In this document: positions 1 to 7,169 of the stretch, piece after piece
Position numbering within the stretch: the first letter of the stretch is position 1
How the letters are laid out: each line of letters begins with the position of its first letter
DNA from: Amycolatopsis kentuckyensis
GTDB taxonomy: Bacteria; Actinomycetota; Actinomycetes; Mycobacteriales; Pseudonocardiaceae
Direction: 5' to 3'
Assembly (NCBI RefSeq): GCF_002155975.1
Contig: NZ_MUMI01000099.1
Span: 1-58,076, forward strand
Length of the DNA stretch: 58,076 bases
Program-made: the position numbers and the translations under genes
Notes under the pieces: generated by a model
What the model saw: only the letters and a program-made list of their open reading frames with translations
Told to the model about the DNA's origin: nothing
Databases searched by the model: none

Positions 1-167
1 GCCGGCAGCCCGACTGCGCGGAGGGACCCACGCGTGGTCCGACCGTCTCTGCCTGCATTCATTGTCTCGGCTTCTCCTGCCTTGGTGCGGTTTTCTTGTG
101 TGGTGGGGAAAGGACGACGAACGCTAGCAGAGGAAGCCGGGCGCCCACCGGGAAATTCCGGAATCAC

Positions 168-986
168 TCACGCTTTTCGGGCGGTCAGCAGGACGTACCC
201 CACCGCCGGTTCGTCGGCGAACTGGCGGAACCGCGAGAGCGTGGTTTCGAACTGCTGCACGCCGATGTGCCGCAAAGCCTGCTCCCGCAGCGCCTCGAAC
301 CGTTCCGCCGCCTTGCCCCACGAGGGCCGGGTGTGGTCGCTGACGTCCTCGACGGCCTCCGGTTCCAGCCCGGCCTCCCGGAGGCGGGCGCGGTATTCGT
401 CGAGTCCGACGAGCTTCAGCGCGCCCATCTTGACCAGGTCCACGCTGGAGGCGTCGGCCGTTTTCCCGCCGCTGCGCAGCATGAAGTCGCCGATGGCGAT
501 CCGGCCGCCCGGCCGCAGCACCCGGGCCGCCTGCGCGACCACGTGCCACCGGTCCGGCATGTGGTGCAACGATTCCAGCGCCCAGACGACGTCGAACGAC
601 TCGTCCGGGAACGGCAGCTCCATCGCGTCGGCGAGCTCGAACGACAGCCGTCCGGTCAGCCCGGCGGCGGCCGCGCGGGCGTTCGCCCGCTCGATCTGCC
701 CCGCGGCGATGGAGATCCCCACGCCGGTGATGTCGTGCGCCGCGGCCAGCCGGATGGCCGGTTCGCCGATGCCGCAACCGATGTCGAGCAGCCGGTCGCC
801 CGGCTCGATGGTCAGCAGCCCGGCCAGCTTGCCGGTCAGCCGGGCGGTGGCGTCCTCGAGCGTCGTGTCGCCGGCGGGATCGTCCCAGTACCCGTGGTGC
901 AGGTTGTCGCCCCAGAGCTGATCGAGCAGCTCCGCGAAACTGTCGTAGGCCTCGCCGACCTTGAACGGCGCCGGATTCGTCGTCAC
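168..986 (-). CDS. rif14: Rif14-type SAM-dependent O-methyltransferase (27-O-demethylrifamycin methyltransferase-like)
   Basis: A 272-residue class I methyltransferase. The SAM-binding glycine motif LLDIGCGIG is at about residues 66-74, and the EPGD lead-in just before it and the SLHHMPD segment further on fit the small-molecule (UbiE/sterol-type) methyltransferases. The length equals that of A. mediterranei Rif14, which methylates the C27 hydroxyl of demethyl-rifamycin SV, and the cluster context supports the same late tailoring role. The start is a GTG preceded by GAGGAG five bases upstream. It lies 38 bp after the P450 gene at 1025-2206 in the same direction, so the two are probably cotranscribed. 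Family membership is firm; the exact substrate position is inferred from length, resemblance and context. Confidence 0.85.
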   Translation of the reverse strand: MTTNPAPFKVGEAYDSFAELLDQLWGDNLHHGYWDDPAGDTTLEDATARLTGKLAGLLTIEPGDRLLDIGCGIGEPAIRLAAAHDITGVGISIAAGQIERANARAAAAGLTGRLSFELADAMELPFPDESFDVVWALESLHHMPDRWHVVAQAARVLRPGGRIAIGDFMLRSGGKTADASSVDLVKMGALKLVGLDEYRARLREAGLEPEAVEDVSDHTRPSWGKAAERFEALREQALRHIGVQQFETTLSRFRQFADEPAVGYVLLTARKA

Positions 987-1024
987 CTGTGCTCCTCAGC
1001 AGAAGTTCTTCGGGCGGGTCGCGC

Positions 1025-2206
1025 TCAGCCGGGGAACCCGGTCAGCAGCGGGAGTTTGTCGATCCCGGTCATGATCGGGATGGTCTTGAACACCGGCCGG
1101 TCCTGCGGATCGGTGCTCAGCCGCGGGAAGCGGTCCAGCAGGGTGTTCAGCGCGACGCGGCCTTCGAGCCGCGCCAGGGGTGCGCCCATGCAGAAGTGGA
1201 CCCCGCGCCCGAAGGACAGGTGGTTGTTGGGGTCGCGGCCCGGGTCGAAGGTGTCGGGGTCGGGGAACGCGGTCTCGTCCCGGTTGGCCGCCGCGAGCCA
1301 CACCATCAGCAGCTCGTCGGCGGGGATCCGCTGCCCGCTCAACACCACTTCCTCGTTGGTGAGCCGGGAAACGGCGGCGAACGGCGGGAGCAGCCGCAGG
1401 GACTCCTCGATCACCGGCGGCACCAGCGAGCGGTCCGCGCGCACCCGGTCCTGCCACTCCGGGTAGGTGTCCAGGCAGAGCACCGCGTTGCCCAGCAGCA
1501 TGGTGGTGGTGATGTGCCCGGTGAGCAGCAGCACGAAGCCGAAGTTCACCACTTCGGCGTCGCTGAGGCGTTCCCCGTCGACCTCGGCTTCGACGAGCTT
1601 GGAGAGCAGGTCGGCACCGGGGTTCGAGCGGCGCTGCGCGACGTGCTCGGCGATGTAGCGGAGGACTTCCTCGGCGCCGTCCATGACGACCTTCTCGTCG
1701 CCGTCGGCCTCGATGAAGATCTCTTCGCGGCCGCGGAACATCATGTCCACCCACTGCTTGAACAGCGGGTGGTCCTCGGCGGGCACCCCGAGCAGTTCGG
1801 CGATGACGATGACCGGCAGCGGGTAGGCCAGCTGCTCGACCAGCTCGAACCGGTCGCGCTCGCCGACGTCGGCGAGCAGTTCCTTCGTCAGCTCGGTGAT
1901 CCTCGGTTCGAGCCCCGCCACCACCTTCGGGGTGAAGACCCGGCTCACGATCTTGCGCAGCTTGGCGTGCGGCACGCCGTCCATGCGCAGCAGGTTGCCC
2001 TCGTTGACCCGGTCGTCGATCGGGATCTTGCGCTGGACCGCGGAAGAGAAGGTCGCCGGCTCGTTGAGGATCCGCAGCGCGTCGGCGTGGCCGTGGACGT
2101 TCCACACCTTGGTGGCCGGGTCGAAGGTGACCGGTTCGGCCGGCGTTCCCCCGTGCAGCCAGAACAGCGACTGCGGGGCTCCCCAGGTGTCGGCGACAGC
2201 GACCAT
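1025..2206 (-). CDS. Cytochrome P450 (rifamycin tailoring oxidase), I-helix lacks the acidic residue
   Basis: A 393-residue bacterial class I P450. The heme-ligand motif FGRGVHFCMG places the cysteine at about residue 339, and the ExxR pair is E268/R271. The I-helix motif reads TGHITT (229-234), with isoleucine where most P450s have Asp or Glu before the threonine pair. The start is ATG with AAGGGA five bases upstream. It lies between rifQ (145 bp upstream) and the O-methyltransferase gene (38 bp downstream), all on the minus strand. A RifZ-like box sits in the 145-bp gap. The rifamycin cluster of A. mediterranei also has a P450 (Rif13) next to rif14, so this could be its counterpart, but I cannot assign the oxidation step from sequence alone. 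Confidence 0.9.
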   Translation of the reverse strand: MVAVADTWGAPQSLFWLHGGTPAEPVTFDPATKVWNVHGHADALRILNEPATFSSAVQRKIPIDDRVNEGNLLRMDGVPHAKLRKIVSRVFTPKVVAGLEPRITELTKELLADVGERDRFELVEQLAYPLPVIVIAELLGVPAEDHPLFKQWVDMMFRGREEIFIEADGDEKVVMDGAEEVLRYIAEHVAQRRSNPGADLLSKLVEAEVDGERLSDAEVVNFGFVLLLTGHITTTMLLGNAVLCLDTYPEWQDRVRADRSLVPPVIEESLRLLPPFAAVSRLTNEEVVLSGQRIPADELLMVWLAAANRDETAFPDPDTFDPGRDPNNHLSFGRGVHFCMGAPLARLEGRVALNTLLDRFPRLSTDPQDRPVFKTIPIMTGIDKLPLLTGFPG

Positions 2207-2309
2207 GACGTTCCCTTCGGTGGAACGGATCTTCGGTGGTGGCCGGCGGTCGCGGGACGCGGCCGGCCGGTGACGGCACCCCAGCCTGCCCGCCCACCCG
2301 GGGCCGGGA

Positions 2310-2327
2310 CATCCTCAGTCCTGGTGG
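2310..2327 (-). promoter_or_regulatory. RifZ-like activator box upstream of P450-O-methyltransferase operon
   Basis: On the minus strand this reads CCACC-N8-GGATG, one base off the CTACC-N8-GGATG site I recall for the LuxR-type activator RifZ in A. mediterranei. The box ends 103 bp before the P450 start codon; the box at rifK ends 111 bp before its ATG. A -10-like CAGGCT lies at 2283-2288, 21 nt downstream of the box. It falls inside the only sizeable gap of this operon. No RifZ gene is in the window. Confidence 0.5.
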
Positions 2328-2351
2328 AATCGGTGCGCCGCACGACGGCCG

Positions 2352-2939
2352 TCACCCCGCGCCGGCCGGGCGGAGCAGCGGCAGGACGATCGTGTCGAGG
2401 ATTTCCTCGAGAGCCTCGACGGGCACGGTCTTGAGCGTGGTGAGCAGTTCCAGCTGCAGCAGGGTGAACGGCAGCGCCCGGACCCGGGCGGAGAGCCGGG
2501 CGAGGTCGACTTCGCCCCGCGCCGCGGCACGCTCGTACACGACGTCCAGCGCGTGCGGCCGGTCGTGCCCGATGACCCCGCGCAGCGCCGTGGGATCGGT
2601 GCCGGTCTCCTCGAAGTACCCGGCCAGGTGGACGCTCATCACGGTGACGAACTCGGCCCGGGTCCGGCTGATCTCCGACATCAGGGCCAGCAGGTCGCCG
2701 CGCAGGGAGCCGGTGTCCTCGGGCGCCTGGACGCGGTTGCGCTGCAGGGCGTGCACGATCGTCGCGCGCAGCAGCTCGGACCGGTCGGCCCAGCGGCGGT
2801 ACAGCACCGGGCGGCTGGTCCCGGCGCGCGCGGCGACGGCGTCCATGGTGAAGCGCGCGTAGCCGCCCTCCTCCAGCTCCTGCCAGGAGGCGTCCAGCAG
2901 CGCCTGCTCCAGGACCGCGCCCCGTCGCCGCTCACCCAT
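2352..2939 (-). CDS. rifQ: TetR-family repressor of the rifamycin exporter (RifQ)
   Basis: A 195-residue TetR/AcrR-type regulator. The N-terminal helix-turn-helix spans about residues 31-52 (FTMDAVAARAGTSRPVLYRRW region) and is followed by a helical ligand-binding domain. I chose the internal ATG at 2939 over an ATG 13 codons upstream because AAGGAGG (2944-2950 on the plus map) sits six bases before it. It is divergent from the exporter gene rifP, with 92 bp between start codons. In A. mediterranei RifQ represses rifP and is relieved by the antibiotic, so export follows production. The gap holds two copies of a 21-bp operator-like sequence, one upstream of each gene. P450 and methyltransferase genes follow downstream on the same strand. 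Confidence 0.9.
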   Translation of the reverse strand: MGERRRGAVLEQALLDASWQELEEGGYARFTMDAVAARAGTSRPVLYRRWADRSELLRATIVHALQRNRVQAPEDTGSLRGDLLALMSEISRTRAEFVTVMSVHLAGYFEETGTDPTALRGVIGHDRPHALDVVYERAAARGEVDLARLSARVRALPFTLLQLELLTTLKTVPVEALEEILDTIVLPLLRPAGAG

Positions 2940-2952
2940 GCCCGCCTCCTTC

Positions 2953-2973
2953 AAGAAACACTTGCGCATCTTA
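2953..2973. promoter_or_regulatory. Candidate RifQ operator, copy 1 (rifQ side)
   Basis: The sequence starts AAGAAACAC and ends ATCTTA. It matches the copy at 3001-3021 at 17 of 21 positions and has AAGA/TCTT symmetry at its outer ends, as TetR operators often do. It lies just beyond the rifQ ribosome-binding site. It would cover a possible rifQ -10 (TAAGAT on the minus strand, 2968-2973) and a possible rifP -35 (TTGCGC, 2962-2967). Confidence 0.6.
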
Positions 2974-3000
2974 TTCACACCAGCTTACGATGAGGCAAAT

Positions 3001-3021
3001 AAGAAACACAGACGTATCTTA
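3001..3021. promoter_or_regulatory. Candidate RifQ operator, copy 2 (rifP side)
   Basis: Second copy of the 21-bp element in the same orientation, 48 bp from the first start to start. Its last base is the first base of the rifP ribosome-binding site AGGAGG, so a bound repressor would sit over the likely rifP transcription start. A possible rifP promoter has TTGCGC (2962-2967) and TACGAT (2986-2991) 18 bp apart. Confidence 0.6.
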
Positions 3022-3031
3022 GGAGGTGTCC

Positions 3032-4501
3032 GTGTCTTCGTCCAGCGAATCCGATCCCCCCGCGCCGGCCGGTACCGACCGCGTCGATCCCGCGGTGTGG
3101 CGGCTGGCGTTCACGATCATCGTCGGTGCGCTGGCGGCGATGTTCGACACCACGATCGTCAGCGTGGCCATCAACGACCTGGCCGCCGAACTGCACGCCC
3201 CGCTCGCCACGATCCAGTGGGTGAGCACCGGCTACCTGCTGGCCATGTTCGCCACCATCCCGATCGTCCGGTGGGCCCAGGCCGCGCTCGGCGGGAAGCG
3301 GCTGTGGCTCGGCTCGCTCGGGCTCTTCCTGACCGGCTCGGTGCTCTGCGCGGTGGCGTGGGACGCCACCAGCCTCATCGTGTTCCGGGCCGTCCAGGGC
3401 GTCAGCGGCGGCCTGATGATGCCGCTGATGATGACCCTGATCATGCAGGCCGCGAAGGGCCGCCACACCGGCCGCGTCATGGCGACCATCTCCCTGCCGA
3501 TCGCGCTCGGCCCGATTCTCGGGCCGGTGCTGGGCGGCCTCCTGCTGGCCACCGGCGACTGGCGGCTGCTGTTCCTGGTCAACATCCCGTTCTGCGTCGT
3601 CGGCCTCTGGCTGGCGTACCGGAACCTGCCCGACGACCGGCCCGCCGGCGACCGCGGCCGCCTCGACGTCGTCGGGCTGCTCCTGCTGTCCCCGGGCGCC
3701 GCCGCCGTCGTCTTCGGCCTGTCCCGGACCGGCGGCGCCGGCTTCGGCAGCGCCGAAGTGCTGGTCCCGCTCCTGACCGGGCTCGTGCTGGTCGCCGGCT
3801 TCGTCGCCTGGGCCCTGCCGCGGGGCGCCGGGGCGCTGGTGAACGTCCGGCTGTTCGGCCACCGTTCGGTCGCCTCGTCGTCGGTGCTGTACTTCCTGAG
3901 CGGCGCGACCCTGTACGGCGCGATGCTGCTGCTCCCGCTGTTCTGGCAGCAGGCCCGGGGCGTGGACGCGCTCGGCGCGGGACTGCTGCTCATCCCGCAG
4001 GGCGTCGGCACGCTGCTGTCCCGGTGGGTCGCCGGTCGCTACACCGACAAGATCGGTCCCCGCACGGTCGCGCTCTTCGGGTTCGCCGCCGTGGTCCTGA
4101 CCACCGTGCCGTTCGCGTTCGTCACCGCCGGCACCCCCGACCTGCTGCTGATGGCCCTGCTGCTGGTGCGCGGCCTCGGCATGGGCGTCGCGACGATCCC
4201 GCTCGGCAGCTCCGCCTACATCGGGCTCGACCACGCCGAGATCCCCAACGCCACCATCCTCGTGCTGATCGTCCAGCAGATCGGCGGGTCGCTGGGGATC
4301 GCGGTCCTGGCGATGATCCTGCAGCACGCCTCGGCCGGCGTGACGACGCCGGACGCGCTCATCCACGCCTACGGCACCACCTTCTGGTGGTCGATCGGCT
4401 TCACCGCGCTGGCGGTGCCGCTGTGCCTGTTCCTCCCGGGCCGTCCCAAGCCCGCGCCCGCGCCCGGCAAGGCGGAAGCCGGCGTGGCCGCCGAAGCCTG
4501 A
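3032..4501 (+). CDS. rifP: MFS drug exporter, DHA2/14-TM type (RifP)
   Basis: A 489-residue major facilitator protein of the EmrB/QacA (DHA2) type. Hydrophobic segments run the full length, and the first helix ends with a motif like MFDTTIVSVAINDLA, this family's usual D-x-T-I-V-x-V-A-I signature. It is expected to sit in the cytoplasmic membrane and pump the ansamycin out with proton exchange. The start is GTG at 3032, five bases after AGGAGG (3021-3026). The GTG at 3026 is rejected because it overlaps that ribosome-binding site. It is divergent from rifQ and followed by a strong terminator, so it forms a single-gene unit. This arrangement matches the rifP/rifQ pair of A. mediterranei, where the exporter carries rifamycin. 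Confidence 0.88.
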   Translation: MSSSSESDPPAPAGTDRVDPAVWRLAFTIIVGALAAMFDTTIVSVAINDLAAELHAPLATIQWVSTGYLLAMFATIPIVRWAQAALGGKRLWLGSLGLFLTGSVLCAVAWDATSLIVFRAVQGVSGGLMMPLMMTLIMQAAKGRHTGRVMATISLPIALGPILGPVLGGLLLATGDWRLLFLVNIPFCVVGLWLAYRNLPDDRPAGDRGRLDVVGLLLLSPGAAAVVFGLSRTGGAGFGSAEVLVPLLTGLVLVAGFVAWALPRGAGALVNVRLFGHRSVASSSVLYFLSGATLYGAMLLLPLFWQQARGVDALGAGLLLIPQGVGTLLSRWVAGRYTDKIGPRTVALFGFAAVVLTTVPFAFVTAGTPDLLLMALLLVRGLGMGVATIPLGSSAYIGLDHAEIPNATILVLIVQQIGGSLGIAVLAMILQHASAGVTTPDALIHAYGTTFWWSIGFTALAVPLCLFLPGRPKPAPAPGKAEAGVAAEA

Positions 4502-4531
4502 GCCGTCAATCTCCCCCGTTGACAGCTCAGT

Positions 4532-4582
4532 CGAGAGGCCTCTTCAGTCCGGCCGGCCGGACTGAAGAGGCCCTCGTTTCTT
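4532..4582 (+). terminator. Strong hairpin terminator after rifP
   Basis: The arm GGCCTCTTCAGTCCGGCC (4537-4554) is followed at once by its exact reverse complement (4555-4572). Further pairing of CGAG with CTCG outside has one bulged A, and TTTCTT follows. A perfect 36-bp palindrome starting 35 bp after the rifP stop fits an intrinsic terminator separating rifP from the next P450 gene. Confidence 0.85.
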
Positions 4583-4594
4583 GCGGCGGAAGTC

Positions 4595-4638
4595 CTATCA
4601 GGATGGGGGATCCTCGGCCGGGCGCGCATTCCTATCGT
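4595..4638 (+). promoter_or_regulatory. Putative promoter of the plus-strand P450, with degenerate RifZ-like box
   Basis: CTATC-N8-GGATC (4595-4612) differs from CTACC-N8-GGATG at two of ten defined bases. Exactly 20 nt later comes TATCGT (4633-4638), a -10-like hexamer. The box-to-hexamer distance equals that at rifK. The box ends 80 bp before the P450 start. A second small dyad, AGGAT-5-ATCCT (4600-4614), overlaps it. Confidence 0.4.
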
Positions 4639-4692
4639 TCTCCGGCGGAGCCGGTTCCGGTGACGCGGCTCCTTCCTCGAGGAGAAGCCCTG

Positions 4693-5904
4693 ATGACCGA
4701 ACCCGTTGCCTTCCCGCAGAACCGGACGTGCCCCCACCGGCCGGCGCCGGGCTACCGGCTGCTGGCCGACCGGCGTCCGCTTTCGCGGATCACCCTCTAC
4801 GACGGCCGCGAAGCCTGGGCCGTCACCGGGTACGCGCTGACCCGCGAGCTGCTGGCCGATCCCCGGATTTCCAGCGACCACAGCGATCCCGCGTGGCCGG
4901 TGGCCAATGCCGCGGCGGCCGCGGCCCGGAATTTCGGCCCGGACCAGAAGAAGGTCATCGGCCGGCTCACCGCGCTCGTCGGCGTCGACGACCCCGAGCA
5001 CCGTGCCCGGCGCGAAGTGGCGGAAGCGGGCTTCACGCCCGGGCTGATCGACGCCCTGCGGCCGAAGATCCAGGAAGCCGTCGACCGGCAGCTGGCCGAG
5101 CTGGTCGCCCACGGTGCGCCCGCGGACCTGGTCTCGGCGTTCGCCTCGCCCGCGGCTTTGCGGTCGCTGTACGAAGCTCTGGGCATTCCGCGCGAAGACC
5201 AGGAGTACTTCAAGCAGAAGACGGGCCAGCTGTTCGGCCCGGCCGCGACCACGGCCTACGACGAGCTCGTGGCGTACGTGGCCAAGCTGGTCGGGCAGCC
5301 CTCCGGCGAGAGCCTGCTCGACGCCTACCGCACCGTCGTCACGGACCGCGGCACCCCGGCGGACGCGGTGCCCGCGGAGGTCCTCCAGCTGCTGCTGATC
5401 ATGCTGGTGAGCGGCCACCACACGACGTCGAGCTCGATCGCGATCGGCGCGAGCGCGCTGCTGCACCACCCCGAGCGGCTCGCCGAGCTGCGCGCCGACC
5501 CGTCGCTGCTGCCCGCGGCGGTCGACGAGCTGAGCCGGCTGGTGGCGGTCACCGACGGCATCCAGCGGGTCGCCGCGGCCGACATCGAGGTCGACGGAAC
5601 CACCATCGCCAAGGGTGACGGCGTCTTCTTCGTGCTGTCCCTGATCAACCGGGACGAGGAGCACTACCGGCAGCCGGAAGTCCTGGACTGGCACCGCCCC
5701 GACCCGGGCGACCACCTCGGCTACGGCTCGGGCCCCCACGAGTGCGTGGGCATGGACCTGGCGCGCGCGATCATGGAGATCGCCTTCGGCACGCTGCTGG
5801 AGCGCCTGCCGGACCTGCGCCTCGCCGTGCCGGCGGACGAAATCCCGGTCCAGCCCGGGGAATCCTTCACGGGCCTGGTCGAGCTCCCGGTCACCTGGTC
5901 GTGA
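4693..5904 (+). CDS. Cytochrome P450 with unusual SGHHTT I-helix
   Basis: A 403-residue P450. The heme motif is YGSGPHECVG with the ligand cysteine at about residue 351; the usual leading Phe is Tyr. The ExxR pair is E279/R282. The I-helix motif is SGHHTT (240-245), with histidine in place of the conserved acid. The start ATG has GAGGAGAAG eight bases upstream. It is transcribed from its own promoter after the rifP terminator and converges on the P450 at 5946-7169, sharing a dyad with it. Position next to rifP recalls the P450 genes (orf4/orf5) near rifP in A. mediterranei, but I cannot say which, if either, is the orthologue. A role in oxidising the rifamycin skeleton is likely from context only. 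Confidence 0.88.
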   Translation: MTEPVAFPQNRTCPHRPAPGYRLLADRRPLSRITLYDGREAWAVTGYALTRELLADPRISSDHSDPAWPVANAAAAAARNFGPDQKKVIGRLTALVGVDDPEHRARREVAEAGFTPGLIDALRPKIQEAVDRQLAELVAHGAPADLVSAFASPAALRSLYEALGIPREDQEYFKQKTGQLFGPAATTAYDELVAYVAKLVGQPSGESLLDAYRTVVTDRGTPADAVPAEVLQLLLIMLVSGHHTTSSSIAIGASALLHHPERLAELRADPSLLPAAVDELSRLVAVTDGIQRVAAADIEVDGTTIAKGDGVFFVLSLINRDEEHYRQPEVLDWHRPDPGDHLGYGSGPHECVGMDLARAIMEIAFGTLLERLPDLRLAVPADEIPVQPGESFTGLVELPVTWS

Positions 5905-5939
5905 GCGGTGAGGCGGGTTCCGGCCCGCCTCACCGCTCA
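5902..5939. terminator. Bidirectional terminator between two convergent P450 genes
   Basis: GAGCGGTGAGGCGGG (5903-5917) pairs perfectly with CCCGCCTCACCGCTC (5924-5938) across a six-base loop; an extra T-A pair makes it 16 bp. The left arm begins at the stop codon of the plus-strand P450, and the right arm ends six bases from the stop of the minus-strand P450. There is no U-tract on either side, as is common in actinomycetes. Confidence 0.8.
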
Positions 5940-5945
5940 TGACGG

Positions 5946-7169
5946 CTACCAGGTGACCGGCAGGCTGAACACTCCGGTGATCGTCGAGGTCACCTTGAAC
6001 GGCACCGCCTCGACGTCGACGGCCAGCTGCAGCGTCGGCATCCGGCGGAACAAGGTGCTGAACACGATCTCCAGCTCCACCCGGGCCAGGTTCTGGCCCA
6101 GGCACTGGTGGATCCCGTGGCCGAACGTGATGTGGTGGCGGTCGCCGCGGTGGGCGTCGAACGTGTCCGCGTCGGCGAACCGGGCCTCGTCGCGGTTGCT
6201 GGAACCCAGCGCCAGCACCACGCCGTCGCCCGCCTTGATCGTCACGCCGCCGATCTCGATGTCCTCCTTGGCCACCCGGACCATCACGTCGAAGATCGGG
6301 TAGTAGCGCAGGATCTCCTCGACCGTCGAGACGATCAGGCCCGGGTCGGCCTGCAGGGCGGCGATGACCTCCGGGCGCTGCAGCAGGCCGATGGTGCCGA
6401 GGGCGATCGCGTTGATCGTGGTCTCGTGCCCGCCGATGAGCAGGTTCTGCGCCATGCCGACCAGCAGGTCGTGGGTGTACACCCCGGTCCCCCGGTTGCG
6501 GACGATCAGCCGGCCGAGCACGTCGTCGCTCGGCCGCAGCTCCTTCTCCGTGACCAGCTCGTCCAGGAACTTGTTCAGGTCTTCGGCCGCCGCCAGCTGC
6601 TGCTGCGGGGTGCTGCCCGGCAGCTGCAGGACCAGGGTGCGGTCCTGGAAGAACTCCCGGCTCTCCAGCGGGACGCCGAGCAGCTCGCAGATCATCCGGG
6701 ACGGCACCTGCGTCGCCAGGTCGCCGACCAGGTCGGCCGGCGGGCCCGCGGCGAGCATCGCGTCGATCCGCTCGTCCACGATCTGCTGGATGACCGGCCG
6801 CAGCGTGTTGATCCGGCGGAGGGTGAACTCGTTGGCCAGCATCTGCCGGGGCGCGGTGTGCTCCGGCAGGTCCAGCGCGAGCAGCGACTTGGCCTGGGCG
6901 CTGAACCCCTTGCGCAGCACCTGCTGCACCGGCCGGCGCAGCGGGAAGTTCGGGTGGCTGCGGTCGGCGCTCATCCGTTCGTCGACCAGCAGCGCCCGGA
7001 CGTCGGCGTGCCTGGTGACCAGCCAGGCCTCCTGCTCGGTCGGCAGCGAGACCTTGATGATCGGGTCCTCGGCGCGCAGCCGGCGGTACTCGGCGGCCGG
7101 TTCCGGCGGGGACAGGCGCTCCAGCGGGAAGGCCACCGGGCAGCGGGCGTCGACGGTCGTTTCAGTCAT
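5946..7169 (-). CDS. Cytochrome P450, CYP105-like, last gene of the PKS/AHBA operon
   Basis: A 407-residue P450. Features recalling CYP105 are the DVRALLVDERMSADRSHP segment (about 56-73), the I-helix GGHETT (246-251) with its acid intact, ExxR at E285/R288 and the heme motif FGHGIHQCLG with cysteine at about 356. The start ATG overlaps the end of rifN by eight bases and has GGAG five bases upstream, so it is translationally coupled to the kanosamine kinase gene. It ends with TAG at the shared terminator. Rif16 of A. mediterranei, which works late in rifamycin B formation, is a CYP105, so this is a candidate relative. The different position and the absence of the transketolase genes nearby leave the assignment open. 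Confidence 0.9.
   Translation of the reverse strand: MTETTVDARCPVAFPLERLSPPEPAAEYRRLRAEDPIIKVSLPTEQEAWLVTRHADVRALLVDERMSADRSHPNFPLRRPVQQVLRKGFSAQAKSLLALDLPEHTAPRQMLANEFTLRRINTLRPVIQQIVDERIDAMLAAGPPADLVGDLATQVPSRMICELLGVPLESREFFQDRTLVLQLPGSTPQQQLAAAEDLNKFLDELVTEKELRPSDDVLGRLIVRNRGTGVYTHDLLVGMAQNLLIGGHETTINAIALGTIGLLQRPEVIAALQADPGLIVSTVEEILRYYPIFDVMVRVAKEDIEIGGVTIKAGDGVVLALGSSNRDEARFADADTFDAHRGDRHHITFGHGIHQCLGQNLARVELEIVFSTLFRRMPTLQLAVDVEAVPFKVTSTITGVFSLPVTW

Noticed and set aside
24-40. Imperfect palindrome around ACGCGT near the left edge, and a second weak one at 148-161
   Set aside because: Each needs a bulge and has no T-run. The first 167 bases contain no gene I can support, and the dyads are within chance for this GC content.
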